This document shows positions 38,101-46,611 of a stretch of 64,000 nt of DNA, piece after piece (the first letter of the stretch is position 1; each line of letters opens with the position of its first letter). The notes beneath the pieces are model-generated. The model made no database searches. It saw only the letters and a list, made by a program, of their open reading frames with translations, and had not been told where the DNA came from. A program made the translations under genes and the position numbers. The stretch lies in NCBI RefSeq assembly GCF_027627575.1, contig NZ_CP114065.1:1364001-1428000 (forward strand), in the 5' to 3' direction. Source of the stretch: Kribbella sp. CA-293567. GTDB taxonomy: Bacteria > Actinomycetota > Actinomycetes > Propionibacteriales > Kribbellaceae.

Positions 38101-38343
38101 CGCGGCCGGGCGGAGCCGGAGCTCCGGACCGACCAGGAACTGCTCGAGCGGGTCGGACGGCTGGAGACCTCGGTGGCGGAGATCCACCGCGTCTCCGGCG
38201 GACCGGAGCCGGTGGACCAGCTGAACGACTCGCACTTCCTCCAGCGGCTGGCCGACCGGCTCTACGGCGACTTCCGGCATCGGCTCCGCGGTGAACTGCT
38301 CATCGACCGGGAGCGCCGCGGGGCGCTCGCCGACCTAGGTTAA
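35200..38343 (+). CDS. Large eCIS DUF4157 protein with pentapeptide tract
   Basis: A 1047-residue protein. The N-terminal 440 residues are low-complexity Pro/Gly/Arg-rich. Residues about 467-603 are pentapeptide repeats of the form (A/V)G(S/N/D)G(R/Q). Residues 730-840 form a DUF4157 domain with HELTH (803-807), the zinc-peptidase HExxH pattern. A helical C-terminus ends in RLRGELLIDRERRGAL. DUF4157 proteins mark eCIS loci and are thought to be effectors or linked proteases. Its position between the assembly factors and hub genes is where a tape measure can occur. GGAGGTGA fixes ATG 35200. Confidence 0.8.
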   Translation: MRWPFRRRSARELPSPEPLTPDTGADGAWAREPVLTPVVGLRPPVLGPFLAGPDVAGTQQLLARDNRRGVRDWITLDRPVGVISGITRRRSADRSPAPRRLHRRSELPAGVESAADPEVPIDDRLPEPADGRKRAPAVRRAERVALTTAEDVGEPQEPTQPFRSIGEYERMLADYESGDALGLALLTGFSSVAEPPPAVAQLESPTPVSQPVRRPTLAQSRKRGLRAPVGQDAAESGSGGDGSGEDEEPDPGLPSDDSLPMATGSAAAGVGRVFGRVRPREAGEPVDPDRSTAGVRPVRRVGSDDPTTVGGEPEAVDVADAVDIADRAERMVVRPRGTAGSVPGRFVAGRPEVGTESGWPLVSGLEPGSGSPVDGASRRGAVGGEVWEDGSAVGAEVSGSGLTGSGGAASASQSAGAESAGDGRGGVEPLGDAAANVGLPGSEQAGNGRGGEGSLWGGQGGDGPAGTRQAGSGRAGGGRAGSGQAGNGRAGSGRAGRGQAENGRAGNERAGNGQAGNGRAGEGQAGDGRAGDGQAGNGRVGNGQAGNGRVGNGQAGSGRVGDGQAGNGRAGNGRAGDGRAGDGQAGDGRAENGSAGSGRAGSARARGRAAGGSLSDARTAGGFAGGLPIRRGRPGGARSAAGSPEARVGDGSTGGESAGYGSLGNDSTGPAGVPGRGSEDASANGDWDGSGEVRITGSPMRPGLLGEDVVRSATVERGRAVGLGDSLSGVVEKEVVRAPVRVVAAVQQRFGVAVDDVPVRRGRVVSARAEKLGVRAFTAGGVIHLPAEAGGLESPETQALIAHELTHVAQQRMLGPGLPTVASAFGQQLEEVAQGTENWFRSGRSMPLLHRSADRHGATSPIHSASPDDSAAWSSVAEAPEQVQGSLLGATAPALAGSAASGDWSFHPGNAAPPEYWTRPDDSDQAGFHGGDHAHFLGSGGPGRPMPDPRWPDQQAIDAMLRNNLAARGRAEPELRTDQELLERVGRLETSVAEIHRVSGGPEPVDQLNDSHFLQRLADRLYGDFRHRLRGELLIDRERRGALADLG
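36600..37010 (+). repeat. 15/30-bp coding repeat tract
   Basis: About 27 in-frame 15-bp units. Near 36800-36910 they form near-identical 30-bp higher-order pairs (ggccgagttgggaacggaca plus a variant). The tract is open in two plus-strand frames because of the repeat. Confidence 0.85.
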
Positions 38344-38353
38344 GGACAACGTC

Positions 38354-38836
38354 ATGGCGCCCTCGTTGCGGTCCGTCGGTAAGGGCCTCGAACTGCTGAC
38401 CGGACAGGTCGGGATGTCGCACCGCTACGTGATCGACATCGACCGGTCCGGCTACCAGCTCGGCTCCTGGAGCAAGGCCGGTGGCCTGGCCGTCAGCTGG
38501 CAGCGCCACACCTATCGTCCCGGCGGCGCGACCCATCTCACCATCGTGCCGGGCGACGTCTCCTACCCGAACATCAGTCTGTCCAGGGCTGCCGGCGCGG
38601 ACTCCGGCAGGGTGCAGGAGTGGCTGGTCACGGTCACCCGCGACCGTACGCCGCTGAGTGGCGCGATCTACCTGGTGGACTTCCTGGGGATGCCGGTCGT
38701 CACCTGGAAGCTGCGCGAGTTCTTCCCGATCGGCTGGCGGCTGACCGAGTTCGACTCCGGCGGGTCGCGGCCGGCGATCGAGGTACTGGAGCTGGCGCAC
38801 ACCGGGTTCCTCGACGCGGAGGCGAAGCTGCCATGA
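38354..38836 (+). CDS. gp19-like tube/tube-initiator protein 3
   Basis: A 160-residue gp19-fold protein. It has MSHRYVIDIDRSGYQLGSWSKAGGLAV, then THLTIVPGDVSYPNISLSRA and IGWRLTEFDSGGSRPAIEVLELAHTGF. It is divergent from the two shaft tube proteins and probably forms a ring joining hub and tube, like Afp5. Its stop overlaps the next gene. Confidence 0.8.
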   Translation: MAPSLRSVGKGLELLTGQVGMSHRYVIDIDRSGYQLGSWSKAGGLAVSWQRHTYRPGGATHLTIVPGDVSYPNISLSRAAGADSGRVQEWLVTVTRDRTPLSGAIYLVDFLGMPVVTWKLREFFPIGWRLTEFDSGGSRPAIEVLELAHTGFLDAEAKLP

Positions 38837-40095
38837 CCATGCCGGGGATGTCGATGGCGGCGGGGGCGGCCGCGCTCGTCACGGACCAGCTGGGCTCGAA
38901 GACGCCCGGTGGCGGGTCGCTGAACCCACGCCCGTACGGAATGACGATGTGGTTCCGGGTGCTGGTGCCGGCCCTCGACGGCGGGGCCCCGACCTCGCTG
39001 GGACTGTGGTCGGGCTGCTCGGGGCTGACTGTCCAGCTCACCCCGGAGGGCCCTTTCGACGAGGGCGGGAACTACACCTCGGCACGCCATCTGCCGGGCA
39101 AGATCACCTACCCGAAGGTGGTTCTGGAGCGGGCCATGACGGCGGACGGAGCAGCGGCCGTGCGCAAGTGGCTCGAAGACCAGGCCGTCAGCTGGGTCGG
39201 CGGGCAGGCACCGCAGACGGCCTCGTCCGGGCCGGTCGTGATCGAGATGCACAGCGGTCCCGGGCGCAACGACGCGGTGATCCATCGATGGGAGCTGACG
39301 AACGCCGTACCGGTGGAGTGGGCGGTTCCGGCGTTGACCACCAGCGGCAGCGGCGGGATAGCGCTGGAGAAGCTCGCCCTGGTGCACGGCGGTTTCCTCA
39401 AACCGGTCGAGCAGGTTCATCGCCTGGAACTGATCGAGAAGGGCAATGCGGCCTTCCAGTTGCAGTTCCTGCACAACCCGGACAAGGTCGAGTTCGAGCG
39501 GTCCAGGGAGGCGGAGAGCAAGCACGCCACGGCTCTCACCCAGGCGGTGGTGGTCGATCCGAACAGCCTGAAGATCACCCTGGCCAATCTCCGGCTCGAA
39601 GGCTGTGCGCAGGTCGAGGCAGCGGTTCCGGTGCTCAGCCGATGGATCGAACTGGACACGCCGCAGGGATCGGGTCAGCCTGCTGGACGTCCGAAGCCGG
39701 CCGAAGGGACGGACGCACCGGCCTGTCCGTCGTGCGGTCGCACCAAGCCGTCCCCGGCCGACGCCACCGCGGCCGGTACGCCGCGGGTGCTGCGGGTCGT
39801 CTGGGGCGAGGACCGGGGTGGAATGCCGCCGGAGATGATGCTGAAGAGCTACACGCTGACCTTCACCAGGTTCACCCCGGCCGGCAAGCCCAGCCGGGCG
39901 ACCGTCAAGCTCACGCTGCAGGAGTACCGCCCACAGAGCTCTGCGGGCCGGAAGGGATCGCCACCACCGGCTCGTGGGCGGCAGCCGGCGAGTGGCAGCC
40001 CCCAGCGGCCGTCCGCCCCGGCGCCCTCGTCCGCCCCACCGGCCGCCGGCCGGTCCGACGATCCGTTGCGGTCGGCAACAGGTGGACGGCGATGA
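38833..40095 (+). CDS. Fused tube-like and CIS tube-adaptor (Afp7-like) protein
   Basis: A 420-residue protein. Residues about 30-195 form a gp19-like tube domain (KITYPKVVLERAMT, EWAVPALTTSGSGGIALEKLALVHGGF). Residues 200-370 carry AAFQLQFLHNPDKVEFERSREAE and MMLKSYTLTFTRFTPAGKPSRATV, typical of the CIS tube adaptor that often carries LysM. A CPSCGRTK knuckle sits between the halves. The tail is Pro/Ser-rich. No LysM motif is seen. The fusion may merge an extra tube ring with the Afp7 role. Confidence 0.78.
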   Translation: MTMPGMSMAAGAAALVTDQLGSKTPGGGSLNPRPYGMTMWFRVLVPALDGGAPTSLGLWSGCSGLTVQLTPEGPFDEGGNYTSARHLPGKITYPKVVLERAMTADGAAAVRKWLEDQAVSWVGGQAPQTASSGPVVIEMHSGPGRNDAVIHRWELTNAVPVEWAVPALTTSGSGGIALEKLALVHGGFLKPVEQVHRLELIEKGNAAFQLQFLHNPDKVEFERSREAESKHATALTQAVVVDPNSLKITLANLRLEGCAQVEAAVPVLSRWIELDTPQGSGQPAGRPKPAEGTDAPACPSCGRTKPSPADATAAGTPRVLRVVWGEDRGGMPPEMMLKSYTLTFTRFTPAGKPSRATVKLTLQEYRPQSSAGRKGSPPPARGRQPASGSPQRPSAPAPSSAPPAAGRSDDPLRSATGGRR

Positions 40096-41972
40096 CGGTC
40101 ATCTCGGATCGACCGGCCGACGGGACGGCGGCGGTGCCGGCGACCGTGTACCTCGGCGTCGCCCGGCGCCCCCTGGCGGCCGAGCTGGCGGACTCGATCG
40201 TCCGGGTGGTGGTGGACCAGCAGTTGCGCCTGCCGGGCATGTTCGAGGTGGTCTTCGACGATCGCGGTGCGCTCGACCGGTTGCTGACCCAACTGGCGAT
40301 CGGCACCGAGGTCGGGATCGCCGCGGCTTCACCACTGCGTCCCGGCGATCCGCGCCTGCTGATGACCGGCGAGGTGACCGCGATCGAGGCCGACTACGGC
40401 GAGACGGCTTTCGTCACGGTCCGCGGCTACAGCCACGAGCACCGGTTGCAACGGGCCCGCCGCAGCCGGACCTTCGTGAACATGTCCGATGCCGACATCG
40501 CCCGCAAGATCGCGCGCGAGGCGGGTCTGACGATCGGCGAGATCACCCCCACCCGGGTCGTCCACGAGCACCTCGGCCAGGTGAACCAGACCGACTGGGA
40601 GTTCCTGTCCGCCCGGGCGGCCGCGATCGGCTGTGACTTCGGTGTTGCCCAGGGCAAGTTCTTCTTCGGTGACCGGACCATCGGCGCGCCGGTCCGGCTG
40701 ATGCTGCTGTCCAACCTGCTCGCGTTCGCACCCCGGATCACGGCCGGCAACCTGGCGCCGGAGGCGGAGGTACGGGTCTGGGATCCGCTGGCCGCGAAGG
40801 TGGTCAGCGAGCGTGCCGACGTGACGATGACCGGGACGGCGACCGGCACCTCGGCCGGTCCGCGGCTCCAGCCGACGGTTGCCAAGGTCAACGATCGTCC
40901 GGGTCCGGTGGCCGGCGGCCGACAGGCCGGGGCGAATCTCGGACCGAGGCCGTCGGACCAGGCGACGGTGCTGGCCGACCGGCCGATCGGGTCCGGGAAC
41001 GGAATCGGCCAGGCCGCGCGGGCCATGGCCGCGGGGCTGGCCGACCGGTTGGGCGGGACCTTCGCCGAGGCGGTCGGGGAGAGCGTCGGCGATCCCTGGC
41101 TGTCCGACGGCCGGATCGCCGACATCAGCGGTGTCGCGGCACCGTTCGCGGGGCAGTGGAAGATCACCCGTGCCCGGCACGAGCTGGCCGGTGGCCGGTA
41201 CCGGACCCGGTTCGAGGTGACCGGTGCTCAGGACCGGAGTCTGCTCGGGCTCGCCCAGGGCGGCCGGCGACGCGACGACCGGGTCGCCGGTGTGGTCTGC
41301 GGCATCGTGACGAACAACGTCGACCCGTTGGGCAAGGGCCGGGTCAAGCTGGTCCTGCCGTGGCTGTCACCGGAGTACGAGACGAACTGGGCGAGCGTGG
41401 TCCAGCCTGGCGCCGGAGAGAACAGCGGCGCGCTGGTGCTCCCCGATCCCGGCGACGAGGTGATGGTCGGGTTCGAGTTCGGTGACCTGCAGCGGCCGTA
41501 CGTGCTCGGCGGGATCGTGAACAACCGCAGTACCTACAGTCTGGGTGCTCCCGCGGTGAAGGCCAACGGTGCCACCGGTGTCGTGCAGTGGCGCGGCCTG
41601 GTCGCGCCGTCCGGCAACCGGCTGGCCTTTCATGACGAGGCCGCCGGCCCGGCCCGCTTCGAGCAGGGCGAGATCCTGCTCGGGAGCGGCGACGGCAAGG
41701 TGACGCTCCGGATCGATCAGGTGGCCGGCGTGGTCGCCGTCAACTGCCTGCCGAACAAGCTGACCAGGCCCGGGGAGAAGGGCCGGATCGTGATCGAGTG
41801 CGGACCCGGCGGGGCGATCGAGCTGGTTGCCGGCGAAGGCGGTTCGGTGACGATCGACGGCGGTGCCTCGCTCAGCCTGAAGGCGCAGCGGCTGAATCTC
41901 GAAGGCGCTCAGATCACCGTCAACGGCACCGGCCCGGTCGAGGTCAAGGGCAAGCCGATCAAGCTCAACTGA
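40092..41972 (+). CDS. Baseplate hub-spike protein (gp27/gp5, VgrG-like)
   Basis: A 626-residue Afp8/VgrG-like protein. The N-terminal gp27-like hub spans about residues 1-400 (GYSHEHRLQRARRSRTFVNMSDADIARKIA). The OB-fold follows: GIVTNNVDPLGKGRVKLVLPWLS and DEVMVGFEFGDLQRPYVLGG. The C-terminus forms a beta-helical needle with short repeating strands ending GPVEVKGKPIKLN. It forms the trimeric spike carrying the PAAR tip. A Gly/Ala-rich linker (residues 265-330) interrupts the hub. Overlaps the previous gene (ATGA). Confidence 0.93.
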   Translation: MTVISDRPADGTAAVPATVYLGVARRPLAAELADSIVRVVVDQQLRLPGMFEVVFDDRGALDRLLTQLAIGTEVGIAAASPLRPGDPRLLMTGEVTAIEADYGETAFVTVRGYSHEHRLQRARRSRTFVNMSDADIARKIAREAGLTIGEITPTRVVHEHLGQVNQTDWEFLSARAAAIGCDFGVAQGKFFFGDRTIGAPVRLMLLSNLLAFAPRITAGNLAPEAEVRVWDPLAAKVVSERADVTMTGTATGTSAGPRLQPTVAKVNDRPGPVAGGRQAGANLGPRPSDQATVLADRPIGSGNGIGQAARAMAAGLADRLGGTFAEAVGESVGDPWLSDGRIADISGVAAPFAGQWKITRARHELAGGRYRTRFEVTGAQDRSLLGLAQGGRRRDDRVAGVVCGIVTNNVDPLGKGRVKLVLPWLSPEYETNWASVVQPGAGENSGALVLPDPGDEVMVGFEFGDLQRPYVLGGIVNNRSTYSLGAPAVKANGATGVVQWRGLVAPSGNRLAFHDEAAGPARFEQGEILLGSGDGKVTLRIDQVAGVVAVNCLPNKLTRPGEKGRIVIECGPGGAIELVAGEGGSVTIDGGASLSLKAQRLNLEGAQITVNGTGPVEVKGKPIKLN

Positions 41973-41987
41973 TTGCCGGAGGAGAAC

Positions 41988-42398
41988 ATGACGATCGACG
42001 CCGTGGCCGGGTTGCGGTTCCCGCTGGACTGCGCCGGGTTGGGGGCCTTCGCGCTCGCGCGCGGAACGGACAAGCTCGAACAGGGGATGCGGCTGATCCT
42101 GCTCACCTATCCGGGCGAGCGGGTGATGCGCCCCGACTTCGGCAGCCGACTGCGCGACTACGTGTTCGAGTCCGCGACGCCGGCCACCATCATCCGGCTC
42201 GCCGACGAGGTGCAGCAGGCGATCAACGCCTGCGAGCCACGGGTCCGGGTGCACCAGGTCGAAGTCGTCCCCGACCCTTCGGTCGACGGTCTGCTGCACC
42301 TGCTGATCAGGTACCGGTTGAGCGGCACCGACGAGGTCCGCGAGGCCGTCATCGACTTCGCCACCGATCGGCACCCCGGTGCCGGCGAGGAGGACTGA
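41988..42398 (+). CDS. Baseplate wedge protein gp25/Afp9
   Basis: A 136-residue gp25-like lysozyme-fold protein. LRLPL-type start LRFPLDCAGLGAFALARGTDKLEQGMRLIL, then the family motif GERVMRPDFGSRLRDYVFE. It links sheath to baseplate. GGAGGA precedes ATG 41988; an in-frame TTG at 41973 is not favoured. It overlaps baseplate J by one base. Confidence 0.93.
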   Translation: MTIDAVAGLRFPLDCAGLGAFALARGTDKLEQGMRLILLTYPGERVMRPDFGSRLRDYVFESATPATIIRLADEVQQAINACEPRVRVHQVEVVPDPSVDGLLHLLIRYRLSGTDEVREAVIDFATDRHPGAGEED

Positions 42399-44344
42399 TG
42401 GCGCTGCCCGCTCCCCATCTGGACGACCGCCAGTACGACGACCTGGTGGCCGACTCGGTCGCCCTGGTCCGGCGGTCCTGCCCGGAATGGACCGACGAGA
42501 ACCCGTCCGATCCGGGCATGGCCCTGATCGAGGCGTACGCGTTCCTGACCGACGGCCTCTTCCAGCGGCTGAACCAGGTGCCGGACCGGTTGCTGGTGAA
42601 GTTCCTGGACCTGATCGGGTTGCGGCTGGTGTCACCGACACCTGCCCGGGTGCCGGTCACGTTCTGGCTCTCGTCGCCCGCCCAGTCACCCATGATCGTT
42701 GCCCGAGGCACTGAAACCGGGACGGTCCGGACCGAGACGGCGGCCTCGGTGGTGTTCGCTTCGCAGACCGAGCTCACCATCCCGCCCTGCTCGGTGACCA
42801 CGGTCCTGACCAGGTCGCAGGAGCGGACCGAGACAGTGCAGGCCGACCTCGTCGCCGCCGCCACACCGGCGTTCTCGACCCCGCCGCAACCAGGAGACGA
42901 GTTGCTGATCGGCCTGGACGTCGCCGTACCGTCGGTGGCACTGAGGCTGGAGTACGGCGGGCAGACGGAAGGCCTCGGCATCGACCCCGGCCATCCGCCG
43001 CTGGTCTGGGAGGCGTGGACCGGGTCCGGCTGGCGTGAGTGCGAGCTGGATCGGGACGAGACCGGCGGACTCAACCAGTCCGGCTCGCTCGTGCTGCATG
43101 TCCCGGACGGCCACCAGGGCAGCGTCATCGGCGGCCAGCCGGCCGGCTGGATCCGGGCCCGGGTGATCCCGGTCGAGGCCGGCCGGCCGGGGTACACGGC
43201 GTCCCCGCTGATTCGCCGGCTGGAGGCGGACAGCATCGGCGGCACGGTCGAGTCCGTGCAGGCGGAGCTGATCTTCGACGAGATTCTCGGTGAGTCCGAA
43301 GGAGTGCCTGGGCAGGTGTTCGCGGTCCGTTCGGCCCCGGTGCTGGCCGGGCTGGGCAGTCCGGTCGTGGAGGTGAGTTCCGACGACGGGTGGCTGGAGT
43401 GCACCGCGGTCGAGGACTTCGCCGCCAGCGGGCCGCAGGACCGGCACTTCCGGCTCGATCCGGTGCCCGGTGAGGTGTCCTTCGGGCCGGTGATCCGGTG
43501 GCCGGACGGTGGCCTGCGGCAGCACGGGCTGGTGCCGGAGAAGGGTGCCACGGTACGGATCCGTGAGTACGCCGTCGGTGGCGGGCTACGTGGCAACGTG
43601 CCGCGGGCGGCGATCGGGACGCTGAAGTCGTCGATCCCGTTCGTGTCGGCGGTCGAGAACAGAGTGGCGGCCCACGACGGGACCGACGGCGAGACGCTGG
43701 CCGAGGCCCGCGACCGGGCGCCGATCCTGCTCCGGACCCGTGGCCGGGCGGTGACCGCGGAAGACTACGAGGCGCTGGCCCGCGAGGCGGTTCCCGAGGC
43801 GGCGCGGGTCCGCTGCATCACCGCAGGCGTTGATGCAGGGCAGGCCGGAACGGTGAAGGTGCTCGTGGTGCCGGCCGCGGCACAGCATGACGGGGTGATC
43901 ACGTTCGCCGATCTGGTGCCGTCGGTGCCCTTGCTGGAGAAACTGGCGGCGCGACTCGAAGAGGTCCGGCTGATCGGTACCAGGGTGTCCGTCGAGCCAC
44001 CGCGGTACCGCGGGGTGACGGTGGTCGCCCGGTTGGTCGCCAGACCGCGGGTCGATCGTGACCGGGTTCGGACGGACGCGTTGCGGACGTTGTACCGCTT
44101 CCTGAATCCCTTGCCAGACGGTGGTTTCGACCGCCTCGGCTGGGAGTTCGGCCGGGCGGTGCGCTCCGGCGACATCTACTCGGTACTGCAGGCGGTTCCC
44201 GGCGTCCAGGCCGTCGAGGACATCCGGTTGTTCAGCGCCAATCCGGTCACCGGCGAACGCGGTACGGAACAGACGCGGATCGATCTCGAACGCAACAGCC
44301 TGGTCTTCTCGTTCGAGCACCAGGTCAAGGTAGGGGATCACTGA
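42398..44344 (+). CDS. Baseplate J / gp6-like protein (Afp11)
   Basis: A 648-residue baseplate wedge protein. The N-terminus DDRQYDDLVADSVALVRRSCPEW, with NPSDPGMALIEAYAFLTD, is typical of Afp11. The C-terminal half has the baseplate J pattern (RGRAVTAEDYEALAREAV, then VLVVPAAAQ and DALRTLYRFLNPLPDG). ATG 42398 follows GAGGAGG. It overlaps the next gene (TGATG). Confidence 0.92.
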   Translation: MALPAPHLDDRQYDDLVADSVALVRRSCPEWTDENPSDPGMALIEAYAFLTDGLFQRLNQVPDRLLVKFLDLIGLRLVSPTPARVPVTFWLSSPAQSPMIVARGTETGTVRTETAASVVFASQTELTIPPCSVTTVLTRSQERTETVQADLVAAATPAFSTPPQPGDELLIGLDVAVPSVALRLEYGGQTEGLGIDPGHPPLVWEAWTGSGWRECELDRDETGGLNQSGSLVLHVPDGHQGSVIGGQPAGWIRARVIPVEAGRPGYTASPLIRRLEADSIGGTVESVQAELIFDEILGESEGVPGQVFAVRSAPVLAGLGSPVVEVSSDDGWLECTAVEDFAASGPQDRHFRLDPVPGEVSFGPVIRWPDGGLRQHGLVPEKGATVRIREYAVGGGLRGNVPRAAIGTLKSSIPFVSAVENRVAAHDGTDGETLAEARDRAPILLRTRGRAVTAEDYEALAREAVPEAARVRCITAGVDAGQAGTVKVLVVPAAAQHDGVITFADLVPSVPLLEKLAARLEEVRLIGTRVSVEPPRYRGVTVVARLVARPRVDRDRVRTDALRTLYRFLNPLPDGGFDRLGWEFGRAVRSGDIYSVLQAVPGVQAVEDIRLFSANPVTGERGTEQTRIDLERNSLVFSFEHQVKVGDH

Positions 44345-46044
44345 TGCTGGTCTGTGGCGAGTGCGGACATCGCAACGATGAGCGCGACACGTTCTGCGGT
44401 TCGTGCGGGGAGTTCCTGGAGTGGAGCGCGCAGCGGGTGGTGCCGGCCGCCGCGGTCGCCACCGTCGCCGATCCCGAGCCACTGCCCGCCAAACGCGGAC
44501 TGCTCGCCCGGATCTCGCGTGCGGTGCAGGATGTCGTCGGCGGCGACCCGATCGCGGATCCTGGCGCCGCTGCCAATCCACCCACCGGCCCTGGCGCCCC
44601 GGCACCACCCGCGCGACCCGGTGCTCCTGTACCGCCTGCGCGACCTGGTGCTCCTGTACCGCCTGCGCGACCTGGTGCTCCTGTACCGCCTGCGCGACCT
44701 GGTGCTCCTGTACCGCCCGCGCGGCCCAGCGCTCCGGCACCACCGGCACCGCCGGCGCGACCCCGTCCTACTGCGCCGCCCGCGCGACCGGGAGCCGTGG
44801 CGCCGCCCGCTCGGCCTGGTGTTCCGGCGCCGCCCACTCATGCGGCGGCCCCGGCGCCACCGGCGCGGTCGGGTCCGCCTGCCTCGCCGTCGCGGTCAGC
44901 CGCCGCGCCGGCGGCGCACGCGAGCCCGCCTGCGCCGCCGGCATCTCCCGCCGCGCTGTCGTCTTCTGCTTCTTCCGCCCGCGCCTTACCGCCCGAGCCG
45001 CCTTCCCAACCGCCCGAGACCACACCAGCACCGCCCCGGCGTACGGCCGGCGCCCCGACGCCCCCGCCGCACGGCAGTTCCGCCACCGCACCACCGCGGC
45101 TGTCCGGCGGTGGCGCCTCCGACGAGGCTGCGACGACGGACGGACAAACGTCCACCGCGGCGGCGGCCGGCCTGGTGGCGCCGATCGTCGAGGGAGAGGA
45201 ACCGATCGAACTCGTGCCGCAGGTGAGCAAACCGCGGCCGGCACCTGTGCGACGGGCGGAGCCCACCGTGCGGGTGCGGCCTGGCGAGCTGGTCTGTGGC
45301 GACTGCGGCGAGGGCAACGCCGCAACGCGCAAGTTCTGCCGTCGTTGTGGCGAGTCGCTCGCCGAGGCGCAGCTGGTGAAGACGCCCTGGTGGCGACGGC
45401 TGCGGCTGCGGCGTAAGCCGAAGACGCTCGCGGCAGGCTCACGGCCGAAGGGCCCGGGTGACAGCGGCGGCCGCATCTTCCATGCCGTGCTCCGCAAGGT
45501 CCGGGCCGGTGTCAGCGTGCTGGTCCTCGTGTTCGGGCTGCTGGCCGGCTTCTATCCGCCGGTCCGGACGATGGTGGTCCAGCAGGTCGGCAACCTGAAG
45601 CAGAAGGTCCGGGGGGTGGCCGAGACGGCGCTGGCCCCGGTCCGCCCGATCGCGGTCGACGGCCCGAAGTCCGCGACCGGACATCCGCCGAAGGCCGCGT
45701 TCGACACCTTCAAGAACACCTCCTGGATCGCGACCTGGAGCGCGCAGAACTCGCCCACGCTGACCGTTCGGCTGGATCACCCCGTTGCCTTGCGCAAGGT
45801 GATCGTCAGCAACGGCGACGCCAAGAACTTCGCGGGCACCATGCGGCCGGCCGTGCTGGAGTTCAGGTACTCCAACGAGAAGTCCGACCTGGTCCGGCTC
45901 ACCGACACCCCCGGCCCGCAGCAGTTGTCGTTGCGCAACGGCGTCGGCGTGAGCTCCTTCACCGTCAAGGTGATCAACGTCTATCCGGTGCAGGGCGCGA
46001 AGACCCTGGCGCTGTCCGAGATCGAGCTGTTCGGCATCGGCTGA
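44344..46044 (+). CDS. Zinc-ribbon / transmembrane / discoidin-like protein, CisA-like
   Basis: A 566-residue membrane protein. A zinc ribbon lies at the N-terminus (Cys4, 7, 18, 21). It is followed by a long Pro/Ala region with nine-residue repeats, a second zinc ribbon (Cys318, 321, 332, 335), a membrane span at about residues 389-407, and an outside F5/8 type C-like domain (about 440-566, TSWIATWSAQNSPTLTVRLDHP). This layout resembles the membrane factor CisA encoded in Streptomyces contractile injection loci, which links cytoplasmic particles to the membrane. That role here is inference from architecture and position. Confidence 0.72.
   Translation: MLVCGECGHRNDERDTFCGSCGEFLEWSAQRVVPAAAVATVADPEPLPAKRGLLARISRAVQDVVGGDPIADPGAAANPPTGPGAPAPPARPGAPVPPARPGAPVPPARPGAPVPPARPGAPVPPARPSAPAPPAPPARPRPTAPPARPGAVAPPARPGVPAPPTHAAAPAPPARSGPPASPSRSAAAPAAHASPPAPPASPAALSSSASSARALPPEPPSQPPETTPAPPRRTAGAPTPPPHGSSATAPPRLSGGGASDEAATTDGQTSTAAAAGLVAPIVEGEEPIELVPQVSKPRPAPVRRAEPTVRVRPGELVCGDCGEGNAATRKFCRRCGESLAEAQLVKTPWWRRLRLRRKPKTLAAGSRPKGPGDSGGRIFHAVLRKVRAGVSVLVLVFGLLAGFYPPVRTMVVQQVGNLKQKVRGVAETALAPVRPIAVDGPKSATGHPPKAAFDTFKNTSWIATWSAQNSPTLTVRLDHPVALRKVIVSNGDAKNFAGTMRPAVLEFRYSNEKSDLVRLTDTPGPQQLSLRNGVGVSSFTVKVINVYPVQGAKTLALSEIELFGIG
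44617..44715 (+). repeat. 27-bp coding repeats (PGAPVPPAR)
   Basis: Three to four almost identical in-frame 27-bp units encode the Pro-rich stretch of the zinc-ribbon membrane protein. Confidence 0.85.
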
Positions 46045-46068
46045 GGCCGGCCGGCGAGGGGAGAGTCG

Positions 46069-46611
46069 ATGAGAGGAACGACGACGGCACTGGGTACGCC
46101 GTACCCGCTGGGTCTGCTGCTGCCTGCGGTGTTCCAGGAGGACGACCTGCTGATGCGGTTCACCGGCGCGATCGATCTGCTGATCGCGCCGGCGATCTCG
46201 ACGCTGGACTGCCTCGCGGCGTACGTCGATCCGGCGCTGGCGCCACCGGACTACCTCGGCTGGCTGGCGACCTGGGTCGGGATCGAGCTGGACGAGACCT
46301 GGCCGGTCGAGCAGCAGCGCGCGGCCATCACCGAGGCCGTCGCGCTGCATCGCGGCCGGGGTACGGTCGGCGGGCTGCGCCGGCAGCTGGAACTGGCCAC
46401 CGGCGGCGAGGTCGAGGTGCTCGACAGCGGCGGCGTCAGCTGGTCAGTGGTTCCGGTGGACGAGCCGGCCGGCCAGGCCCCGCCCAGTGTGCAGGTCATT
46501 GCCAGGAGCAACAAGATCGGCCTGGCGGCGCTGGAGGCCGTGGTCGATGCCGCCAAGCCGGCCCAGGTGGTCCACGAAGTACGGATCGAGCCGGTCAGCG
46601 GCGAGAGGTGA
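46069..46611 (+). CDS. Phage tail protein I-like protein (Afp12-type)
   Basis: A 180-residue protein of the P2 gpI / TIGR02242-type tail family. It reads PLGLLLPAVFQEDDLLMRFTG, DPALAPPDYLGWLATWVGIELD and the closing HRGRGTVGGLRRQLELATG. It is a baseplate wedge component. GGGGAGAG fixes ATG 46069. The 3' end overlaps the convergent lipoprotein gene by 17 bp. Confidence 0.88.
   Translation: MRGTTTALGTPYPLGLLLPAVFQEDDLLMRFTGAIDLLIAPAISTLDCLAAYVDPALAPPDYLGWLATWVGIELDETWPVEQQRAAITEAVALHRGRGTVGGLRRQLELATGGEVEVLDSGGVSWSVVPVDEPAGQAPPSVQVIARSNKIGLAALEAVVDAAKPAQVVHEVRIEPVSGER

Noticed and set aside
32106..46611. Prophage tail remnant instead of eCIS
   Set aside because: No head, terminase, portal, integrase or lysis genes; DUF4255, DUF4157, PAAR and the multiple tube genes fit eCIS.
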